Below, piece by piece: positions 61,501-64,000 of a stretch of 64,000 bases of DNA. Position 1 is the stretch's first letter; each line of letters begins with the position of its first letter. Under the pieces are notes generated by a model. The model made no database searches. It had not been told where the DNA came from and saw nothing but the letters and a program-made list of their open reading frames with translations. The translations under genes were made by a program, and so were the position numbers. This DNA comes from Tyto alba (Eukaryota > Chordata > Aves > Strigiformes > Tytonidae), in NCBI RefSeq assembly GCF_018691265.1, contig NW_024881272.1, positions 21,875,323 through 21,939,322 on the forward strand. The letters run 5' to 3'.

Positions 61501-63565
61501 GACACTAACTGGAACATTTCCCACTATCTTTAGAATTTCCTTTCGAAAGAAAGCATTAAAATTCCAGTTTTTCGAGAGGATTCATACTAGTTTGGAATCT
61601 TATGAGACAGGATAAACTGAGTAAAAAATTAATTGCAAACCTGTATTATATGTGAAATTGAAAGCTTATGATTATGTCTTTAGCTATTTGCTTCACTGCT
61701 TCAGGAAATCGTAGTTTTCATTTCATGGATTTTATTCTAATTTTAATTAATCTTAATTTGTCCTTCTGCAAGCATTGCTTATCACATGTAAATTATACAG
61801 TTTTGAGTGGAAATTTCTAATATCTGATATGCTTTGACCATCTAGTTGATACAGGCTCACATTCATATCAGACCTCAACTGAGACAGAATTTTCATGGAC
61901 ATAGGTGAAGGTTCTGTTGTTTGACCCCATCAAAAATCAAAGGAAAGAACTCCAGTCAGTCTAGAGCACATTTAGATTTATGAAGAACTTGTTAACACTG
62001 TCTACTACTCCAGGAAAACAAAATTAAATATTTAGAATTAATTTGTAATATAATTTTCCCTTCTTCTAGCCTGAAGCTCTTTTTACACTAATAGTCTAGT
62101 CAAACCACTCAGTTGATAATTTTGTCCAGTTAAAAAACGAGTTGTCCTATGTCACAGCCTTGCTATCTCAAATAAACTGGTTAATTGCTCCTGAAGAATA
62201 CATGTAACTATTTACTGAAGCAGGACTCATAACATGCAAGTATTCCTCTTACTGTTGTCCAGTATAATTTGACATGTGTATTATCTAATAGGACAGACAG
62301 TCTGCAGATGTTTCATCAGGAAAACCCTTTTACTTTGGACACTCTTCTTCCCAAAAAGAGCCATTTATTCAGTCCATGTGCTCCAATGCAAGTACATTTG
62401 GGATTCAAGTGTGCATTGAGAGGAAAAGCGTACAAGCAGCATTTATCAAAAACGTGCCTCTCTATTACCTAGTTGGAGAGCACACCTTTAAAATGAGCTT
62501 CAAACCAGGTAAATACAACTGTGTACAAAAAAAGAAAGTAATGGATGGGTGGGTAAGGGTGTATGTATATACACATACATGCTTGTACATGTACATACAT
62601 ATCTTTTGTATCTCAAGTACCACTAAAACTACCATTAGACCTACCAGCCCTGCCAGTATTAGCAACAGACTATGCTTGTAGCAGGAATCCAATTCTCTCT
62701 CACTTGTCTGAGCAGCAATTTCCCAGCTCTCCCAGCAATGCCTCTCAGCCTGCCCAGCATCAAGCAGAGCTGACTGATCTGTGCCTGCAGAGTGTGTCTG
62801 ATGCATCCTGAATCATTGGATTTGGGATGCGAGCACAGAGCAATTGGATGTGGACAACAGATCTGATGCAGTGTCCTGTAGCTACACTCTAAAAACCCAG
62901 ACTCTTAAAGAGAATTATGGATTAACCCTGCCAGGACCTATTCCTTAATCTCTTAATCCATGGTCATAAGAAGTAAAAGCACAGCAGGCCACTGAGTCTA
63001 GGTCTCCTAATCATCAAACTAATGACCTAACCATTGGTCCATTCTTTACAATTCAAGAGTTGAGCCTCAGTTCCTCTCTGATGCCTAATTTGCTATCCCA
63101 TACTGTTATCTAGTTAATCAGTCCAAATGACTTGACTTATATCTGCTGATCATTCTATTTATTGACTTGAAAAGAATCTAGTATCATGCTAATATTTTAA
63201 AATTTGGTTATTGCCAGCATATGTTCTAGCTATTACAGAAATTTTTTAATTAAGTTACTCAATACCAAAAATAATCGATAAACATTTACATTTTCATTTG
63301 AGGAAGAATTGCTAAATAAATTATAGCAAAAAATGGCTTATTCTATTATTCAGTTGCTAATACTAACAGTAATACTAATTGTTGTGCAATTTCAGTTTAC
63401 ACAGAGATACCTATTGAAAAAATACAAGTCACAATTCAAGCAGGAGACCAAGCTCCTAGGAAAATGGTACGTTTAGTAACATTTGAAGATCCAGAGGCAC
63501 AAGTATCTCCCCGTAGAAAAGCAGTTAAAAGAGTGAAGAAGATCCTTGATGATACTGATGACCAG
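34512..63565 (+). CDS. VTG: Vitellogenin gene, exons 1-22 (5' part; continues past the window)
   Basis: Precursor of egg-yolk lipovitellin and phosvitin, made in liver, secreted, and taken up by oocytes through an LDL-receptor family receptor. Twenty-two exons join to 3,258 nt, exactly 1,086 codons with no stop or frameshift, all with GT..AG introns. Order: signal peptide (residues 1-15), N-sheet (about 20-300), alpha-helical superhelix (about 300-620), then the C- and A-sheets (to about 1086). The start MRGLILALVLSLVGS nearly matches the chicken VTG2 signal peptide. Exon phases fit the family, and segments such as NIYRGILN (131-138), LQEAGIGGIC (153-162) and VTRNIGDL (in exon 20) are vitellogenin hallmarks. 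Similarity to chicken VTG2 is evident but moderate, so a VTG1- or VTG3-like paralogue is more likely; which one is inference. Phosvitin, lipovitellin-2 and the C-terminal domain are outside the window. The promoter carries a TATA box and an estrogen response element. Confidence 0.96.
34860..34880 (+). CDS. VTG: VTG exon 2 (21-nt micro-exon)
   Basis: A 21-nt exon after a long pyrimidine tract ending ctctttcag, with donor gtaagt. It completes Gly14 and encodes SQHLNY plus one base of residue 21. It carries the expected signal-peptidase site (VGS before QHL). A 21-nt second exon is also what I recall for chicken VTG2. Confidence 0.9.
35105..35256 (+). CDS. VTG: VTG exon 3: start of lipovitellin N-sheet
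   Basis: 152 nt, residues 21-71, ending in phase 0. Acceptor tttctttgcag, donor AGG before gtaaga. Contains YTFNYE (30-35) and SGLPEKGLARAGIRI (40-54), the usual opening of the large lipid-transfer N-terminal domain shared by vitellogenin, apolipoprotein B and MTP. Confidence 0.95.
35257..37700 (+). other. VTG intron 3 (2.4 kb)
   Basis: Contains the (CAAA)n tract; open frames on both strands are short. No extra exon seen. Confidence 0.8.
36079..36118 (+). repeat. T-run and (CAAA)n microsatellite in VTG intron 3
   Basis: T10 followed by six AAAC-type units. Confidence 0.9.
37701..37952 (+). CDS. VTG: VTG exon 4: N-sheet
   Basis: 252 nt, 84 codons, residues 72-155, phase 0 at both ends; acceptor tttgttctag, donor GAG before gtgagc. 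Recognisable blocks are EYNGVWP (79-85), KFEYSSGHVG (108-117) and NIYRGILN (131-138). Confidence 0.95.
38669..38683 (+). repeat. Poly(A) tract in VTG intron 4
   Basis: A-run of about 15 nt. Confidence 0.85.
38985..39060 (-). mobile_element. Possible MIR-like SINE fragment in VTG intron 4
   Basis: gctgcagagaggtttaaagg, then actaatctgggaaagtccac. Resembles the reverse MIR string of 'cagagaggttaagtgac..gcccaaggtcacaca'. Low similarity. Confidence 0.3.
40135..40296 (+). CDS. VTG: VTG exon 5: disulfide-bearing, receptor-binding segment
   Basis: 162 nt, residues 156-209, phase 0 at both ends. Four cysteines at 162, 188, 204 and 207 sit where the two N-sheet disulfides of lipovitellin are formed (GGIC with NSC, and PCQIC). 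TKSKDLNSCEEK (180-191) corresponds to the segment implicated in binding of fish vitellogenin to its oocyte receptor. N163-T-T is a potential N-glycosylation sequon. Confidence 0.95.
40297..40977 (+). other. VTG intron 5 (0.7 kb)
   Basis: Nothing beyond splice signals recognised. Confidence 0.8.
40978..41129 (+). CDS. VTG: VTG exon 6: N-sheet
   Basis: 152 nt, residues 210-259 plus two bases of Arg260. The acceptor is weak (ttatattataaag, interrupted pyrimidine tract), but phase and protein agree: VTYNYKIKY (218-226) and EIHQFAPFNEITGG (240-253) are family blocks. Confidence 0.93.
41130..43838 (+). other. VTG intron 6 (2.7 kb)
   Basis: Contains the 29-bp-period duplication; otherwise unique AT-rich sequence. 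Confidence 0.8.
42378..42428 (+). repeat. 29-bp-period tandem duplication in VTG intron 6
   Basis: The 22-nt unit starting gaaggggccaaatataatat occurs at 42378-42399 and again, identical, at 42407-42428, separated by 7 nt. Confidence 0.85.
43839..43989 (+). CDS. VTG: VTG exon 7: end of N-sheet
   Basis: 151 nt, completes Arg260 and runs to Gln310, phase 0 at the end. Contains ARQKLALTDV (259-268) and GSLQYQFGSELLQLPVHLF near its end, which lead into the helical domain. Confidence 0.95.
44085..44242 (+). CDS. VTG: VTG exon 8: start of alpha-helical superhelix
   Basis: 158 nt, residues 311-362 plus two bases of Arg363; acceptor aatcttcctgcag. The encoded pattern is amphipathic-helical (LIHLLRAANEENYESVWKQF). 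Only 95 nt separate it from exon 7. Confidence 0.95.
44351..44516 (+). CDS. VTG: VTG exon 9: alpha-helical superhelix
   Basis: 166 nt, completes Arg363 and runs to Met418, phase 0. RRYILDLIPAVASHRALRFL aligns with the chicken RRWLLSAV.. segment. Donor ATG before gtagga is only moderate. Confidence 0.94.
44517..45593 (+). other. VTG intron 9 (1.1 kb)
   Basis: Contains a strong unused-looking acceptor at 45014 followed by 48 in-frame nt and a GTAGAG donor-like site (see findings). Confidence 0.75.
45594..45716 (+). CDS. VTG: VTG exon 10: cysteine-rich helical segment
   Basis: 123 nt, 41 codons, residues 419-459, phase 0 at both ends; acceptor ctttctcaccag, donor CAG before gtaacc. Found by aligning VLGKVCHLSYASLCHKQC with the chicken VLQQVACLGYSSVVNRYC. 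The joined exon 9-10 span has the same residue count as chicken VTG2, supporting these borders. Six cysteines (425, 436, 444, 448, 454, 457) lie in 33 residues; C448 and C454 match the known lipovitellin pair, the others look extra. Confidence 0.88.
46008..46100 (-). mobile_element. MIR-like SINE fragment in VTG intron 10
   Basis: aactaagtgacac, ttgcccaaagtcatgtagcc, gaagcaaagcccag. Follows the reverse-complement MIR order 'ttaagtgacttgcccaaggtcacacagc..agagc'. Confidence 0.4.
46200..46255 (-). mobile_element. Second MIR-like fragment in VTG intron 10
   Basis: gaggtcagtcactcagccag, then tgatagaggggaaaagagaa and ataggtgt. Resembles 'aggtcacacagccagtgatagagctgggaatagaacccaggtgt' of sauropsid MIR copies. 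About 100 bp from the preceding fragment. Confidence 0.4.
47252..47470 (+). CDS. VTG: VTG exon 11: alpha-helical superhelix
   Basis: 219 nt, 73 codons, residues 460-532, phase 0 at both ends. LALKALGNVGHPASIKHIKK aligns with chicken LALKCIGNMGEPASLKRILK. Acceptor ttttcttttttcag is strong. Confidence 0.95.
47471..49572 (+). other. VTG intron 11 (2.1 kb)
   Basis: Holds an old CR1 3' end (49373-49432). No extra exon seen. Confidence 0.8.
49373..49432 (+). mobile_element. Old CR1 3'-end fragment in VTG intron 11
   Basis: aggaagtcagactacattgc, then gataatgccccttccagtcc and cagactatgaa. This is the diverged form of the CR1 3' terminus (GTCAGACTAGATGAT..GGTCCCTTC..TCTATGA) common in birds, turtles and crocodilians. 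Confidence 0.65.
49573..49790 (+). CDS. VTG: VTG exon 12: alpha-helical superhelix
   Basis: 218 nt, residues 533-604 plus two bases of Met605. Contains PRVRMLAAVVLLETKP and QVASFIYSYLRAL, both strong family blocks. Donor GAT before gtaagg; the following intron is only 85 nt. Confidence 0.95.
49876..49973 (+). CDS. VTG: VTG exon 13: end of superhelix
   Basis: 98 nt, completes Met605 and runs to Lys637 plus one base. MAIRVLSPKFDRSGYLFSKV (611-630) aligns with chicken IALKLLSPKLDSMSYRYSKV. Confidence 0.94.
49974..54109 (+). other. VTG intron 13 (4.1 kb)
   Basis: Poly(A) at 50108; otherwise AT-rich unique sequence with short chance frames. Confidence 0.8.
50108..50125 (+). repeat. Poly(A) tract in VTG intron 13
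   Basis: A18, 135 nt after exon 13. Confidence 0.9.
54110..54234 (+). CDS. VTG: VTG exon 14: C-sheet
   Basis: 125 nt, residues 638-679, phase 0 at the end; acceptor atttctcttcag. FLMSGLAAKYLVLNNAGGLI corresponds to the chicken FDNYRVGATGEIFVVNSPRT region, and the end (GKVADPLE) to GSVADLVE. Confidence 0.94.
54321..54422 (+). CDS. VTG: VTG exon 15: C-sheet
   Basis: 102 nt, 34 codons, residues 680-713, phase 0. VGIMVEGLQEMFAKG matches chicken VGIRVEGLADVIMKR. Donor ACA before gtaaat is weak, but frame and the next exon fix it. Confidence 0.93.
54509..54628 (+). CDS. VTG: VTG exon 16: C-sheet
   Basis: 120 nt, 40 codons, residues 714-753, phase 0. FASGYFKMFGQELFF aligns with chicken LVSAYLKILGQEVAF. 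Confidence 0.95.
54889..55078 (+). CDS. VTG: VTG exon 17: A-sheet
   Basis: 190 nt, residues 754-816 plus one base of Val817. GRQWTKALLSSEIRHIVPTC aligns with chicken GQWTQPVWMGELRYVVPSC. The acceptor attgcag at 54888 is the one that gives the correct phase. Confidence 0.93.
55167..55260 (+). CDS. VTG: VTG exon 18: A-sheet
   Basis: 94 nt, completes Val817 and runs to Leu847 plus two bases of Ser848. Acceptor gctttctttgtaatag; the encoded DFRLPELLNANIRVRSKMSL aligns with chicken DFRLSQLLESTMQIRSDL. Confidence 0.93.
55373..55558 (+). CDS. VTG: VTG exon 19: A-sheet
   Basis: 186 nt, residues 848-909 plus two bases of Arg910. GINTHIIQAGLEAHTKMDAH and KNIKIEIPPCKDET align with the matching chicken segments MGVNTEYFQHAVEI and KNLKIETNPCREET. 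Confidence 0.95.
55559..60580 (+). other. VTG intron 19 (5.0 kb, the largest)
   Basis: Has more open-frame length than the other introns, including a 114-codon frame at 60154-60498 that ends 82 nt before exon 20. No recognised protein or repeat. Confidence 0.75.
60581..60722 (+). CDS. VTG: VTG exon 20: A-sheet and variable linker
   Basis: 142 nt, residues 910-957, phase 0 at the end; acceptor atgtttattctgcag. Begins with FAVTRNIGDL (chicken FAVSRNIGEL), then a variable acidic and serine-rich stretch (SFNSESTSGETDNR). It lies 5.0 kb from exon 19. Confidence 0.93.
60723..62291 (+). other. VTG intron 20 (1.6 kb)
   Basis: Nothing recognised beyond splice signals. Confidence 0.8.
62292..62508 (+). 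CDS. VTG: VTG exon 21: variable linker and A-sheet
   Basis: 217 nt, residues 958-1029 plus one base of Val1030. The acceptor has a poor pyrimidine tract (attatctaatag), but the frame is open. GIQVCIERKSVQAAFIKNVP followed by YLVGEH matches chicken GCQLCFSRRSRDASFIQNTY and KLIGEH. N-A-S near its middle is a potential glycosylation site. Confidence 0.9.
62509..63395 (+). other. VTG intron 21 (0.9 kb)
   Basis: Contains a degenerate alternating gtatgtatatacacatacat stretch; no exon seen. Confidence 0.8.
63396..63565 (+). CDS. VTG: VTG exon 22: last lipovitellin-1 exon in the window
   Basis: 170 nt, completes Val1030 and runs to Gln1086, phase 0 at the end. EKIQVTIQAGDQAPRK aligns with chicken DKIQLEIQAGSRAAAR, and VKRVKKILDD with LKRILGID. 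In chicken VTG2 the phosvitin serine repeats begin soon after this point. Confidence 0.94.
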
Positions 63566-64000
63566 GTACTGCTGTAAAAATCCACCTCTAGATTTGTGAG
63601 AGACATTACAAAAAGCTTAGTTTTTTATACTTCTTTTACTAAGTATCGTCCTTTGTTTAGATAATATACAAAAATTGGAAAATAAAGACAGGCTTTTGAG
63701 TACACGAGTCTTTCTGCAGGTCTTTTCTTTGCATTCATCTCTTCTGCAGGTGAAGGCCATTAGAAAGAGTAGGTTGGTTTTGAAGGTTTTTCTGAAAATC
63801 TTTTGTAAGGCACAAAATAGCTGTTGTGTGCCCAAAAGGTAGTCTGTTCTTTCAAGCTACTGCAACTGTAGCTAAAAGGTATGACGCTTACCTACACAAC
63901 TTGCCATGAGATAGTCACAGCTACAGCATTGTCATTACCAACAATCGTTACATGTAATTGTATGATCAACAACTTCTACACATGTTCATTTTCACGAAAG
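63566..64000 (+). other. Start of VTG intron 22, right edge
   Basis: No serine-rich phosvitin coding is present. One splice-bounded open stretch (63750-63838) is possible but unconvincing (see findings). Confidence 0.7.

Noticed and set aside
1..64000. CRISPR arrays, bacterial operons, tRNA or rRNA genes
   Set aside because: No regularly spaced repeats, no cloverleaf B-box strings that I could recognise, and the DNA is plainly vertebrate.

Overview
The window is vertebrate, most probably avian, genomic DNA. It is AT-rich, with long A/T homopolymers. It carries a CR1 LINE 3' end that closes on the TTCTATG-type short repeats typical of bird CR1, plus several old amniote repeat fragments. The only protein-coding gene I can support is a vitellogenin on the + strand. 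It fills the right half of the window and runs off the right edge.

Region 1-33,900 has no gene I can recognise. It holds a CR1 copy (431-707), a few older repeat fragments, homopolymer and microsatellite tracts, a compact isolated CpG island (about 11,990-12,415), a 164-bp sequence present twice in direct orientation (21,854-22,017 and 22,337-22,500), and several AT-rich stretches with the texture of conserved noncoding DNA. All of its open reading frames are short and none has recognisable protein character.

Region 33,900-34,511 is the vitellogenin promoter. It has a 9-of-10 estrogen response element at 33,908-33,920, an ERE half-site at 34,365-34,370, a possible forkhead site at 34,419-34,425 and a TATA box at 34,468-34,474. 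The ATG follows at 34,512 after a very short 5' UTR.

Region 34,512-63,565 contains 22 consecutive vitellogenin exons, reconstructed by hand from splice signals, phase and similarity to chicken VTG2 as I remember it. The coding segments total 3,258 nt, exactly 1,086 codons, with no stop or frameshift and GT..AG at every intron. They encode a signal peptide, the N-sheet with the receptor-binding segment, the alpha-helical superhelix, and the C- and A-sheets of lipovitellin-1. The window ends where the serine-rich phosvitin part would be expected, so the phosvitin, lipovitellin-2 and C-terminal von Willebrand D-type exons lie to the right.

The product would be the secreted, estrogen-induced liver precursor of egg yolk lipoprotein. 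The protein differs clearly from chicken VTG2, so this is probably a VTG1- or VTG3-type paralogue; the sequence alone does not settle which. I found no undescribed system. The most checkable points are the promoter ERE, a cysteine-rich exon 10, a cryptic in-frame 48-nt cassette in intron 9, a weak candidate exon 23, the isolated CpG island and the local 164-bp duplication.
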